This document shows positions 10,656 to 23,327 of a DNA stretch of 64,000 nt, piece by piece (position 1 is the first letter of the stretch; every line of letters starts with the position of its first letter). The notes beneath the pieces are model-generated. The model did no database searches and was not told the DNA's origin. It worked only from the letters and a program-made list of their open reading frames with translations. This DNA comes from Leptodactylus fallax (Eukaryota > Chordata > Amphibia > Anura > Leptodactylidae), in contig CAMRHE010000067.1 of NCBI GenBank assembly GCA_947044405.1, forward strand, positions 6,329,501-6,393,500, read 5' to 3'. Position numbers and translations under genes: made by a program.

Positions 10656-11640
10656 AGAGGATTGTTATTATTATTATTATTGTTTATTTATATAGCACCA
10701 TTAATTACATTATTATATTAATTTCATGGTGCTGTACATTATTATATTAATTCCATGGTGCTGGACATTATTATTATATTAATTCCATGGTGCTGGACAT
10801 TATTATTATATTAATTCCATGGTGCTGGACATTATATTAATTCCATGGTGCTGGACATTTGAGGGTTTACATACGGTACACAAAATATACAAAACAAATA
10901 TAATACTAACAGTGATCACTGGCACAGTGGGATAGAGGGCTCTGCCCACAAGGGCTTACAATCTATGAGGGAAGAGGGATAGAGACAGAAGGTGGGGTAG
11001 AGGCTGTTCAGGTGGTGGTGTGGTGACAGTAGTGTTATTGGAGGTTGTAGGCCTTCCTGAATAGGTGAATCTTTAGGGCCTTCTTGAAGCTTGTGATAGT
11101 GGGGGTCAGTCTTATGTGTCTTGGTAATGAGTTCCAGAGTATGGGGGATGCTCGGGAGAAGTCTTGGAGACGTTTGTGTGAAGAGCGGGTAAGACAGAGC
11201 AGAGTAGGAAATCTTTGGAGGATCGGAGGTTACGTGTTGGCAGGTAGCGGGAGATTAGGTTGGAGATATATGCAGGGGACAGGTTGTGGATGGCTTTGTA
11301 TGTCAGCGTTAGTAGTTTAAACTCTATTCGCTGGGGAACAGGGAGCCAGTGAAGGGATTGGCAGAGGGGAGAGGCCAATGAAGAACGGGGGGGAGAGGTG
11401 TATTAAGCGAGCGGCGCAATTTAAGGTGGACTGGAGGGGGGCGAGAGTGTTAGCTGGGAGGTCATGGAGAAGGGTGTTACAGTAGTCTTGGCGGGAGATT
11501 ATGAGGGCGTGGACTAGCATCTTTGTAGTTTCAGGGGTGAGGAAGGAGCGGATTCGATGGATGTTCTTGAGTTGGAGGCGGCAGGAGGTGTTTATGGTTT
11601 GGATGTGCAGATACACTGCTGCTTAATATACACTGGCTTA
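10656..11640 (-). mobile_element. CR1/L2-like LINE, 5'-truncated copy
   Basis: On the minus strand the order is: reverse-transcriptase C-terminal region (11620 to 11045), 3' untranslated region, then a tail with AATTCCATGGTGCTGGAC tandem units and an ATT/TATT run at 10662-10690. The 5' end stops abruptly near 11620, the usual result of incomplete target-primed reverse transcription. The second copy at 2511-3075 shares the C-terminal codons and tail. Confidence 0.8.
11045..11616 (-). pseudogene. LINE ORF2 C-terminal fragment (CR1/L2-like)
   Basis: The minus strand encodes the end of a non-LTR reverse transcriptase in three overlapping frames. The first (to about 11370) contains RIRSFLTPETTKMLVHALI and SRQDYCNTLL; the second (11378-11112) contains LHWLPVPQRIEFKLLTLTYK and ISRYLPTRNLRSS; the third (about 11130-11045) contains FKKALKIHLFRKAY. 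These are the conserved post-finger blocks of CR1/L2-group LINEs in vertebrates. Frameshifts lie near 11370 and 11130. The catalytic YADD region and the endonuclease are missing because the copy is 5' truncated. It cannot be functional. Confidence 0.85.
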
Positions 11641-12090
11641 TATATAATAGGACCCAGACAGTCTGTTTACTCCACCAATGTAATACTGTTGCCAGCTGAT
11701 CCAATTTTTTAATATATTGTTTTTAACAAAATGGTCATGTGATCACCAGCGTTGCTTCCTGTGACATCACATATACTGCTCAAATCCTGTCATAAGCCTC
11801 ACTCTCATCAATTCTGTCCCTTAGACCCTTAGTCCCTTAGAGGAAGGGGGGAGCTATTTTGCAGCAGAATGCACTCGGAAGACACTGAGAGTGACATCCA
11901 AGCATCATCCAAGTGCATTCCATGATGTACTTACGTCTATGGGGCTTCTGATCCATTTTGTTCCAATGGCATGGAGCAGGAAAGGACCTGCTTTATAGTC
12001 ATCAGAACAGAATGGAGCATCAGATGTCCCCTCAGGATAGCCTCAGCCTTCACACTTTTTCTCGTGCATTAGGCCTTACGATGGGCTAGC
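11641..12090. other. No gene seen
   Basis: Unassigned DNA between the LINE and a T2-type MITE; no exon-like frame. Confidence 0.45.
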
Positions 12091-12526
12091 CTAGCTCTGC
12101 AATCCCTGACCAGTTCCAGTGTCTACTGCACATGCGCCTGATCTATGCTCTCCTTTACTGACAATATGCAGAGGGAGTGCACTGCCACCTGCACTAACAT
12201 AGGGAGAGGAGAGATTAGGCGCATGCGCAGTAGACTTTGGTGCTGTGAAACAGCATTCACAGGAGAGGTTCAGGGAATGCAGAGCTACGACAGACCACAT
12301 CAAAGGACTGAGCTGATGGCACACCCGGAGAGTGAGGTGCACGACAATGTGAGGGGTATAAGTGACATCACAGCAAGCACTGCCAGTGACCACGTGCCCA
12401 CATCGGAAATGAGACAAATAGGAACATTCAGGTAATAACAAAATATTACAAATTTGCTTTAGCTAGCAAGAGTATTTCATTGGTGCAGAAATTAGAAAAT
12501 GTCTAGGTCCTGGACAACCCCTTTAA
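12091..12526. mobile_element. T2-type palindromic MITE with GCGCATGCGCAGT core
   Basis: The right end is GTCCTGGACAACCCCTTTAA with TTAA at 12523-12526. The interior is palindromic: AGCTCTGCAATCCCTGA and TCTACTGCACATGCGCC on the left mirror GGCGCATGCGCAGTAGA and GTTCAGGGAATGCAGAGCT on the right. Overlapping open frames of 116 and 96 codons on opposite strands are a by-product of that symmetry. The exact left terminus is not clear. Confidence 0.6.
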
Positions 12527-14204
12527 CTTTATTCAAGGTGTCAGATGTTCCCATTATAAGTCAAGGCACTAGAGTTAAATGTGACTTGGATGACAATGGG
12601 CCCTTGGCTGTTCAAGATGGGCTGAGAAGGAGAATTGGGGCACATGACATAGAGGTGAGGATCTGTGATGAAGTTTTTTAGGGAAAAGTCTGGTAAATGT
12701 CAAGTTCAGTTGTGAGAACAGAGACCAAGCCTGGAATCTGCCTCATCGAAGCCGGAAATCCACGTATCAGTGCTTGGACTGGTAATGTCCTCTTGGGTAT
12801 GAAGCGTATGGGTTCTGAAGGGGTTGTGTCTGGAGTCTGAAATGATTTATATTGCAGTTGTTAGGAGATGTTGTCATGGCAATCTGGGTCAGATGGAGAA
12901 TCGATAACTACTGGAGAAATCAGCAGCGTGTCTCAAGATTTGGGCTAAATGCACATGACTGGGTAGATGGATAGATCTGTGAAAAATGGAATGGATGGCA
13001 CACAACTGGCATCCATGTGGCATCTGTGCTTTCCAAGGACCTATACACTTCAATGAATGAGCGCAGACAGCAAAACAGACAGGAAAAGGATCTGTCCTGT
13101 ATGAACCTGGCCTGGCCTTATTTACTAAGTCAGACATGTCAGGAGTGAAGGCTGATCCCCTAATTGTTATGTATTCTGCTGTGATTGTGATCTTGTATAG
13201 TCTGCAGTGTGATTATACTGTGCAGAGCTCCGATGTACACCTGCGGAGTGCTTTGGGGCAATATTGTATATGGGCTGGTGGGATTGGGATGCCAGGGCTG
13301 CTATCCTCTGTCTATCTGGCCCCAGTAAGGTATAATGCGGCCTTATGGCCCAACAAAGTATAATGCCCCCTTAGTGGCTGCACAAAATATAATGCCCCTT
13401 TACTGGCCCCCATACAATATAATGCCTCCTTAGCATCCCCCACTGTATAATTCTACCTTAATATAATGCCCCCAAATTCTACTTTTACAGGCTCCCATAC
13501 AATATAAAGCTCCCTTTTCTGACCCCACATAGTAACAAAAGGCCGCTACCTATTGGATTATTCCTGCAGGTAATGACTAATTTTTTTTTCTGCACTCCAA
13601 GACCCACCTCCTCTTCAGCTCCAGCCGCTGCACTTTCCATCCGGATGGTGGACAGCATTGGGATGTCGCGTCACTGACATTGTTCAATGTCCATATGTAA
13701 TGTGCAGTGACTGGAGATGAAGTAGAGGTGAGCCTGTGCAGGATCAGGGAGTGGTGAGTAAAATTATTGGAATAATACAATGGGCAGTGGCCGATTTAAA
13801 GAGCAAAAAAAGTCACCCACTTTGTCCGGGATAGTGCTTGGGACAAATATTTGCCAGGACTGCCCATTAAAAATGGGGATAGTGCCGGCCAAATTGGGAC
13901 TGTTGGCAACTATTGTAAAATGCGTCAGAGCTTATATTTACTGCACTATCTGCATAAAGACCTTTGTATTAAACTGAACCTCTAGTGCTACAGCACCATC
14001 TAATGACTGACATCGGTACTGCACCTCAATTAATTACAACACTATGTCCTGCTTCTGTGCTGTCCAGATATGAGCTACAAGGTTATACGAGATATATCAG
14101 ATACAAACAGAGCAGCAAGGTATATACATATTCAAATATACTCTGGGGCAATGGTATATAAATACATACAATAGAGAAACCAGGGGTAGTCCAAAAATTT
14201 CAAG
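12527..14204. other. No gene seen; decayed short tandem repeat at 13330-13510
   Basis: The block 13330-13510 holds irregular units containing TATAATGCCCC, related to the 32-bp minisatellite at 7215-7450. The rest has no recognisable gene or repeat. Confidence 0.5.
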
Positions 14205-14212
14205 CTGGAGGG

Positions 14213-14382
14213 CAGAGGCGTAACATGAAGCTTCTTGTCCAGTGCACAATGTGGACCAGGTCCCCCAACTATATTGTATTGTTTATAGTGTTGGTTTCCT
14301 CATTTTGGGAAGAGACACCTTATGCCCCCCCCCAAGGCCCTTGGGCCCAAGTGTGACTGCGCCCCCTCAAGTTACACCCCTG
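14213..14382. mobile_element. hAT-type MITE with perfect 8-bp target duplication
   Basis: The element starts CAGAGGCGTAACATGAAG and ends CTCAAGTTACACCCCTG, an imperfect inverted pair. It is flanked by CTGGAGGG at 14205-14212 and again CTGGAGGG at 14383-14390, exactly the 8-bp duplication made by hAT transposases. At 170 bp it has no coding capacity. Confidence 0.88.
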
Positions 14383-14390
14383 CTGGAGGG

Positions 14391-15455
14391 CACTTAAAAG
14401 GGGGCAGCATCAATTCATCTTAAGGAAGGGGTCTTCACTCCTGTATAGTTGTGTGCAGCATATTTGTTTGGATGATATGCCCAACAATTGCAAACATACA
14501 GTGAAATGGACAATACCATCTATGGGCTGAAACCAGCCCTACGCATGCAATAGGTGTCTGGCTGACAACTATCTCATCCCACTCCCTTATACATATGCAT
14601 GTTTGGCCCATCTGATGTCAGGGGAGAGTTGAGAGAACCTCATACACATTAGATGGTTGGCCAGACCTGCCTAAAGCGGTGTGTTTGGCCATCATACATC
14701 CAATCAGCACTTTTCTTAATCACTAATAGTCTCATCTCACAATGTAATTTCCATATAATATTAACAATTTAGGGATAATTCCTGAGAAAGTTGGTAGACA
14801 TGGGAGGGTTCCAGGGGCTTTGATCATTTTACTGTCAGAAGCCCAGAATATTCTGATGGCAAATCTACATTTGAATGATAAACTGATAAAAAAAAAAACA
14901 GAAAGGGAAAAAAAAAAGCTTAAATCTTTTAAAAAGTGTTTCCTTCCGCTAAGCTTTCCTCTACCTAAACTACAATGAAAAGAAAATAAACATCATAAAT
15001 ATACATGGCCCATTTCTCTGGCTGGCACGGGATGATCTGTTTGTTAAAACAGGATATCAGTAGATAAAGGGATTTTCTATGATAAAATATATACCTGTCA
15101 TTAGCAGCAGACAGAACAGCCACTCCTCTCCTGAAAATGTACTGAAATACTAAGAAGATTAGATCCGCTCGGTATCTATAAATGGCGAGTGATATGGCAG
15201 ATGTTTCTTCTAAATATGCATTTTCCAGTACCCTATCCAGCGTTCTCTACATCCCTGACCATACTAACTTCTTGTCTTTGTCTGTCTCTTGCTGTAGGCT
15301 CAACTATCAGCTTTATTAACCTGCAGAGACAGGGATTTATCAAAGGACTGATTCTGCAGACAGTGGCAGATGTTCTCTGAGGGTATACATGTCCTGGGTC
15401 ACATTTGATGTGTAGAAGTTGAACCTGCCAATGGTTTTGATGGGTTCGGCCAACC
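14391..15455. other. No gene seen
   Basis: Unassigned DNA with two A-rich tracts (14889-14920). Frames at 15189-15522 have no recognisable domain. Confidence 0.5.
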
Positions 15456-15463
15456 ATCTAATG

Positions 15464-15621
15464 TAGGGATCTGCAACCTTCGGCACTTCAGCTGTTGTAA
15501 AACTACATTTCCCAGCATGCACACTTGCTTGGCTGTTCTAGGAAATCCCACGTAAGTGATTGGAACATGCTGGGAGGTGTAGTTTCACAATAGCTGGTGT
15601 GCCGGAGGTTGCTGATCCCTG
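15464..15621. mobile_element. Palindromic hAT-type MITE with near-perfect 8-bp target duplication
   Basis: Left end TAGGGATCTGCAACCTTCGG and right end CCGGAGGTTGCTGATCCCTG are inverted copies; inner arms (TGTAAAACTACATTTCCCAG and CTGGGAGGTGTAGTTTCACA) pair as well. Flanks ATCTAATG (15456-15463) and ATCTTATG (15622-15629) match at 7 of 8 bases. Confidence 0.85.
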
Positions 15622-16237
15622 ATCTTATGTGTATATGGGCCTCTCCACGCTCCCTCAATGGCAAATGTCAGATAATTGTCAGCTGAGCATTTGCAGTTCT
15701 CTAAAGTGTATGACTAGCGGATTTGTCAGATTCCTGCAAGGGGTAGATGAGCTCCCACTGTTCCCTATATGAGAAGAATACTATTGATGACTGTCGGCAC
15801 TCTGTTATGTGTATTTAGCCTGCATTGACTGTAATATATTGACATTGTGCTCTGCCCCTCCCTGTTTCCATGTAATCTAATGTGAATTGTAGTGTTCGCT
15901 CATGACACTAAGTGTCACTGTTACATAATATATAGGGGTTTGCAGCAGGGAATAGGAGGCAATTTGTAAGGGAAGCTGCCTGATGTCCAGGGGGGCCGCC
16001 AAGAGCCGCAGAGATCTCTGTCCCTGAGCCATGCACATTCCCCAACCAGTGATGTGTCATGAAGTCACTACAGCTGTGGTGGGTGCCATACCTCCAACCA
16101 TCCTGAGTTCATTGGCACAATTCCAGATTTCAGGTGTGAAGTATGCCCCAGCTTCAACTCATCTATGTCCGGAGATATATACGTCAGTGAGGCAATGCTA
16201 CAGTATCTACACCCGCTGCTACACTTTGTACTGTGTG

Positions 16238-16556
16238 CAGGGGCATAACTTGAGGAGGTGCAGAGCCTTAGGAGCCAACAAGCACTGACATTACTATTGA
16301 GATCTCAGCTAGCACCTGGCCCATGAGCCAAGGGGACCCCCAGGTTAACCTTACCATTCTAAGGCAGTTCAAATTTCTTTGAACTTTTTTTTTCTGATTC
16401 CAGGGTTGTAGCTACAGGGTCAGCCTAGATCCCTGAGGGGTTCCAATGGTCCCTCTGCCACATAAAGTCTACCACTATTCTAAATGGCACAATGTAGGAA
16501 TGGGGCCCCTTTAAAAAAATTTGCACTCGGGCCCAGGAGCTTAAAGTTATGCCTGT
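16238..16556. mobile_element. hAT-like repeat fragments, composite
   Basis: The left edge CAGGGGCATAACTTGAGG mirrors the right edge AGCTTAAAGTTATGCCTG, but a second start (CAGGGTTGTAGCTACAGGG) at about 16402 begins a segment homologous to 7670-7796 inverted. Target duplications do not match, so two elements may be joined here. Confidence 0.45.
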
Positions 16557-18250
16557 GACGGCAAGGCACCTGGCATGTTAAAATTACTGGTAGCTGCTCT
16601 GCCCTGATACAGCTGATTTGTGTGAGTCCTGGGTGTTGGACCCTCACAGACATAAGCAATGATATCAGCATGAACATGGACCCCTAATACAAGATGGCTT
16701 CACATCTTTGAGCTGGAGCCATCCCTATTTGAAGCTAACTTTAACACTGATCACTTGTCACTAGGGTCTTTTTCTTATGGTTTGATTCCCAAATAACCTC
16801 TTAGACCTTATAGATGATACGTCCCGTGTGGACACTATACAACAAGTTTATAATGTAGTTAAATGGTCACTAACAACTTACAGACAACTTAGTCTCATTT
16901 CATAGAGCATGTGATTCTGGACCCTATATGGAATGCGCTTCAATTAAAAATTTTGCTGCTTTTTGGCCTGAAAAACATCTCTAAAGTTCCTGCCACTAGG
17001 TGTCTCCCTTTTTGGTAATTTACTTCCTGCTGCTAGACTAGATTTTTCTCCATAGATGCAACACGATCAAACTGAGTGGAAGGGGGAGGGGGGTTCTCTC
17101 TTCTCACAGTGAATGCAGATGGGAGGGGCTGATTCTCTTCACAACCTCACACACCTCTGCAAACTGATGAAACTAAGCATTCTGCACATCTCACAGCTTA
17201 CAATGTAAGAAAAATCTTCTATGTACTTGTATATACTTCTGGCTGCTTGTGTGGTTACAGATGGGATATTATTCACAGACAGCAGCTTTACGGACTGTGC
17301 TCATAGATTTCTCATTTCCTGTGTCATGCCTGCATGGTAGATGCTAGAATGTAATGGGTATCTGCATAGATCTGCTCTGTATTTGCAGTTCAGTGATCCT
17401 GAATCTCTTATATTATACTCACTTGGGCTTTTCTCAGCTATTTGTTTGCTCTTGTACAGTTCCTCCTGGCAGAATTACATGTATGCAAACCAAACTAGTT
17501 ATAATGGATAGGGGAGGGGGGCACCATATTAGAAGAGGTATCAGCATTTTTTTATTTTTACTGTGTCTGAAGAGATCCAGAAGTATAATAACAGCACTTT
17601 CTGTTCAGACCGAGACTAAATCAGAGGGTGAACCTCTTAAATATTTGCTAAACAAATCTTGTGAGGTTCACAAATCTCTAGTCAGGACTTTCCCGTATGT
17701 GCCACAATGTCATCCAATTACAAACTGAGTGTCTCGCTTTGGACTGTATGATGACCGTGTTTCCTGGGATGGATACTGTGCAGGGACCCAGAATCTCATT
17801 ATCATAGTCATTTAAGCTACTAGCAGTCACTGCCTTCCCGAAGAACCACTGTCCAGTACTGTAGTCACGTGATCAGTACAGAATAGTAGTCCTGCGGGCG
17901 GCAGTGACTCTTAGCAGCATGGATGACCGTGATGAGTCCAAGTCCGTGCACAGTGTTTGGTCCAGAAAATATGGGCAACATTTGGTCCACATTTCATGGA
18001 CTAAACATGTCTGTCTGTCTGAGGCTGGCCTTTCTTGTCTGTGATGATACAACCTCCTTATAAGTGGACGTGCACAGATAAGGGCACGTTTACATACTTT
18101 ATTTTTCAGATGGATTTTCGTCACCAAAATGCATATATTCTGCCCCCCCCCTCCCCTTTGTTTTCCATAGGAATCTGCAGTGTACTTCATATGATGTGGA
18201 TTTTCCACTTGTGCATTAGAAATATGTGTGGTGGAAAAGAGATGCCAATA
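16557..18250. other. No gene seen
   Basis: Unassigned DNA. A 124-codon frame at 17354-17728 has no domain, no splice context and unremarkable composition, so I do not call it. Confidence 0.5.

Positions 18251-18253
<3 letters not shown>

Positions 18254-18313
<60 letters not shown>
18254..18313. repeat. Compound (TA)n(CA)n microsatellite abutting a Tc1 terminus
   Basis: About 15 TA units and 15 CA units run directly into the outer end of the truncated Tc1 copy. Confidence 0.95.
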
Positions 18314-19147
<834 letters not shown>

Positions 19148-19489
19148 TTAAGAAGTGAATGGTAATCTGCATGCATTACTTTCCACTCTACTCCATGCTT
19201 CCTCTGAACATCCACAGGAGCTAGCCTTACCTTACAAGTACAATGAGTGCCCCATTCAATACTCAGCACTCTGTTCCTGACTTCCTCTCTTCTCCAAGTG
19301 CCAAGTGCTGGCGTCACAGCAGGACCCGAGCAGAAAGGAATTGGGGAGCAGAGTGGTGTGTAATGCATGCAGCTTACCACTCACTCCCCAGGGTGCTGTA
19401 ACTTCAATGAGCAGCTCCATCAGTATAGATTGAATCGCTCATTGCACTTGTCAAGTAAGGATGGCGCCCATGGGCATTTATCCTTTTAT

Positions 19490-19595
19490 CCTTGGTGGGG
19501 CTGGGGACTGTTGCAATTACTCTAGGGCATACCCTCGGGGATAGCAGGGCGTACCCTGGGGGTACGCATACTGCAGGTTGAGAACCACTGCTATA
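19490..19595. mobile_element. hAT-type MITE right end (GGTTGAGAACCACTG)
   Basis: GGGGGTACGCATACTGCAGG then TTGAGAACCACTG is the inverse of the CAGTGGTTCTCAACC terminus typical of vertebrate hAT elements. A more decayed relative ends near 20607 (CCTAAGGGGGTTGTAATCC ... AGCAGTGATT). Left ends are not clear. Confidence 0.5.
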
Positions 19596-19599
19596 GTGT

Positions 19600-22400
19600 A
19601 TATTAGGGGATCATGATGATTGTGGTGCTGACAGGATGTGTAAATGACTAATAATGATAATTGCATAAATAAGAGAAAATGCCAGGATGTCCAGGAAGAC
19701 AATACATCTGACTTGCACATAGAAACAAAATATCACTGTATCCATTTGGAGGAGAGGAATGAGAGGCAATAAAGGTCTGTGTCACCACCACTCATCAGTC
19801 CACATATCACAGCGCAGATGACCATGTCTGATCTGTTTATTATGTCTTGCTACGTATTTATGAAGATAATATACAGACTTCAGGACCTGGAACATAAAAG
19901 CGTCACTTACGATCGCTCTGACCTTTTAAACATAAAAATCACAGCAAAACATTCATGGGGCAAAGCCAGGACAAAGTTAATGTTCTAGAAATCACTCGGC
20001 AAACTTAGTCTTGTTATATTTGCTTGACCTGCTTTTATGCTGATGTTTATATCTATCATTCCATTTATTACGTCAGTGATATTCATGTGTGTTCACCCAA
20101 ATACCTGGACGCAGACAGGTAGATACAGTCAGTGCATTCATGAAAATACATGGAAATAATAAAGCCATATCGTATGCACTTTGGGTATTTTAAAAGGTTC
20201 CCAACTGTGACACAAATGCCCCAGGCTCCCATACTGTATAATACCCAGAACCCGGGTGTGAGTGGTGAGTCCACTTCTCAGGACTCACTAATTTTTGGTT
20301 CCCTTATGTCTCTTTCTGCTTTTGGGGTTGGTATTGAAATGTTGTGTGTCATAGCTACTTGAGAATGGAGATGGATCATAGACCTAAGAGTGGTGTGTAC
20401 GGAGAAGAACTGTACTCACCGCTTACTATCCAGCCCCCTGGTAAGCAGGGGAACTTCCATCAGTAGTGGTAAAAGCTCTCATTGTGTCCCCATTGACAGG
20501 TGACATCCTAGGAGATTGACTAACCTCTCCAATCAGCTTGCGACCCCACAGAGGTCTTTGCACAACCCCTAAGGGGGTTGTAATCCACAAATTAGGAAGC
20601 AGTGATTTAAAAGATTGCTTTCTCTGCATCTACAAAGTATTTGGGAACAACATATATGCTTTCAAAGCTGTTAAAGCCAAGAATATCTGGGAGGCTCTCA
20701 AAATAAAAGGAGAGCTGGCAAATTCCCTTGGTGGCTCTCTATTATTCTCTTACATGATCACTATATGTGGCGAACATGCCACATGTGACGGACTGGCACA
20801 AAAAGGGGGTGTGACATGCTTAAAAAATGGGCATAGTCTAGTGGGAAAGGGGGCGTGGCTTCCCCCAATTCTCTATCCCTACCAGACAACTGCCAGAAAA
20901 TATTGGCAACTCTGTGTTAAAGTGCCCTTGACATCAGTATTATTAGATGTAGGGTGATAGCGTCTCCCTTTAGGGTTAAACAAAAGCCTAAATGAACATT
21001 AAACAATTTTGACTTGTAAGGCTTTCGTAGTGCAAGATGTCCTTATGAAAAGGGTGTCACAGGTTAAAGGGAATTTCTCATACCACCAAATCCATTACTC
21101 ATTGTCTCCTTGTCCCAGACATTGCCCTCTTATCCTTAGACTTGTATGTCATTTATCACAGGATTTAGCAACAATATTAAAGTAACTCCTTTATACCTCC
21201 ACATTATTTGTGCTCTGCATAATTATATTTGTCACCAATGGCAAAACCATTTAGCACATCATTCACTTTCCTAGTTAAGTTTCCGTTCCGAGTGTCAAGC
21301 ACCACTATTGGGATATTCAATGATAATAAATTCAGGTATTGCAGAGGATGAAAGGTAACAGAATCAGAATATCTGTGTCCATTTATCTGTTACATGTAGC
21401 TTCATGAAAAAGTTTAGGTGTCAAGAGTGATGCTAGGGTCTAGTCTTTGTACCTAACCAGTCTTATGTCCATAAAAAATACACCCTGAAACACAAAAAAC
21501 AAGACCTAGAAAGAGGGTTGAAAGATGTGTCCACTACTCACTTACAAGAAGGACACTACCTTCTTGTATGGTTTAGCCCTGAACTCTTGCTGTTGACCCT
21601 GATGAAGTGGAAATACCCCCAGGTTTCCATTACTGTGTTATAGTCATTTACGTTATGTGGTATAAAGTATCCCATGCCATATTGTGATGTATTATGCCCT
21701 TATATGCTAGGTTCATCCCTATGTCAGTGTTTCTGTTCTTCTGATTTGTTACATGGTGTTGATCACAGTCACCATTCCCTGCTGCTACTGGCGGACCGCA
21801 AGGTGCACCAATAACAAATGCAGAATACATAGAGGTACAATCTGCAGTTCTCATAATGAATGGGCTAACTGACCCTTCCCCTTTAATATCAGCTTTGTCT
21901 GGACAGAGCTTAGATCAGTGACCTCAGCTAAAATGCATTGTCTGTTGAAGCTTTTGGTAGTCTGAGATACACTTCCTATCTTATCACAGACCCCATTCTG
22001 CTCATCTTTCCCTCCCTCATGCCTAACACTGCAGCTCTGCTTATTCAGATTGGCTGCTGTGTATAAACTCAGTCAGTGCAGTCACCAAACATAATATATA
22101 TATAATGCACATATACAGTGTTGTAGCACCAGTTGCACCATGTTGATACACAATTATTGCATTATGATCATATTGTAGCAGCTTTTATTGCTCTTTTATT
22201 TATTGAATTTATTGCTTTTTTGGGAATTTTAAAATTTCTTACTAAACATAATATTTAGTTTTTCACATCCTTATAAATCTAGAGAGTAATTACATTATTA
22301 TTTCCATTTTTCCCCTTTGTTCTTCTATAGCCTTTGTTATATTAGTGATGAGTTGCCCTTGCAACCTACTTAGTATTTTGCCACAATATCTATGTGAGGA
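19600..22400. other. No gene seen; scattered repeat remnants
   Basis: Contains the decayed hAT-like piece near 20530-20607, a GTGACGGACTGGCAC/GGGGGCGTGGC repeat at about 20785-20870 and TTAAAGGGAATTTC at 21064. None of the 60-139 codon frames has a recognisable domain. Confidence 0.45.
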
Positions 22401-22409
22401 AAACATATT

Positions 22410-22635
22410 TATTTCTTTTGCTTATATAGTATATCGCCATAGCACTTTTCAGGCGTCATTACTCAGTGTCCCAAGTAGAGCTCACAATCTATATTCCCTA
22501 TCAGTATGTCTTTGGAGTGTGGGAGGAAACCGGAGTACCCGGAGGAAACCCACACAAACACGGGGAGAAGATAAAAACTCCTTGCAGCTGATGTCCTTGG
22601 TCAGATAAGAACTCAGGACCTCAGCGCTCCTAAAC
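22410..22635 (-). mobile_element. tRNA-derived SINE, decayed copy
   Basis: Contains AGTGTGGGAGGAAACCGGAG and CGGAGGAAACCCACACAAAC, the conserved central block of a vertebrate SINE (V-SINE-like, from memory) on the minus strand. It is the same family as 38537-38776. The promoter region is mutated (AAGAACTCAGGACC replaces the B-box). Confidence 0.65.
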
Positions 22636-22789
22636 CCATGCATACACATGCCTTTGTGGACCAATCACAGTATAGTTGCGGTGGGGGCAGGATTGGGCAG
22701 TATTTATGGCACTGTGCAATATCTGTAATTAGAAAGTAAGCTGTGGTTTTTTTCACGGTCTAGTGTCTACCATATGTTTTCCCATAGAC

Positions 22790-23327
22790 GGACAGATGTA
22801 GCAGAGTTAACCTGAACTTCTGCAATTGTACTGCAACGTAACATCTGATCACAGAAGACAACAAAAACTAATACATAGTCATTGGAAGAGCCATGTTCAA
22901 GGGACTTAACTTGTTCTGGGCGGCCAACACCTCCTTGATGTCTGGCTGTGCAATAGAGCAGGAGCGCAGGCACGTGCAGTAGCTGGCACTCCGGCTCTAT
23001 TGCACAGGCGTGGGCATCGTAGACATCAAGAATAGGAGGAACTGGCCCCTCAGAAGGAAGTGATGTCCCGTGCCAAGAAGTTCCGGACCAGAAGACAGGT
23101 AAGTATGATGGGGTGGGAAAAGGGGGAAACAGAACGTCACCAGAAAATCTGAAAATGTGCCTGGACCTCCCTGGAGATCTAGGTAAATATAGCTTTTTCT
23201 GTAAACTAAATAAATTAGAAGGTAGGCGGGGGAAGGGTGTTTAGCTTAGAGGAGAAATATCATTTTATCCTGGACAACCCCTTTAACTGGTTACAGAAGT
23301 TCAGGTTAACTCTGATACATCTGTATA
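22790..23327. mobile_element. T2-type MITE nested inside an inverted repeat
   Basis: Outer arms CAGAGTTAACCTGAACTTCTG (about 22802-22823) and its inverse CAGAAGTTCAGGTTAACTCTG (about 23293-23313) flank a MITE that ends CCTGGACAACCCCTTTAA at 23286. The MITE centre is itself palindromic: CTTGATGTCTGGCTGTGCAA and TTGCACAGGCGTGGGC... with TAGACATCAAG. The left T2 terminus, perhaps near 22895, is decayed. Confidence 0.5.

Noticed and set aside
12091..12441. 116- and 96-codon frames on opposite strands
   Set aside because: Explained by the palindromic MITE with GCGCATGCGC core.
17354..17728. 124-codon frame with hydrophobic start (IDLLCICSSVILNLLYY)
   Set aside because: Hydrophobic start could suggest a signal peptide, but there is no downstream domain, no splice signals that I trust, and the composition matches surrounding DNA.
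21064..21886. TTAAAGGGAATTTC at 21064 paired with CCTTCCCCTTTAA ending near 21886 as one 820-bp MITE
   Set aside because: The inner sequences next to the two ends do not pair, so they may be unrelated motifs.
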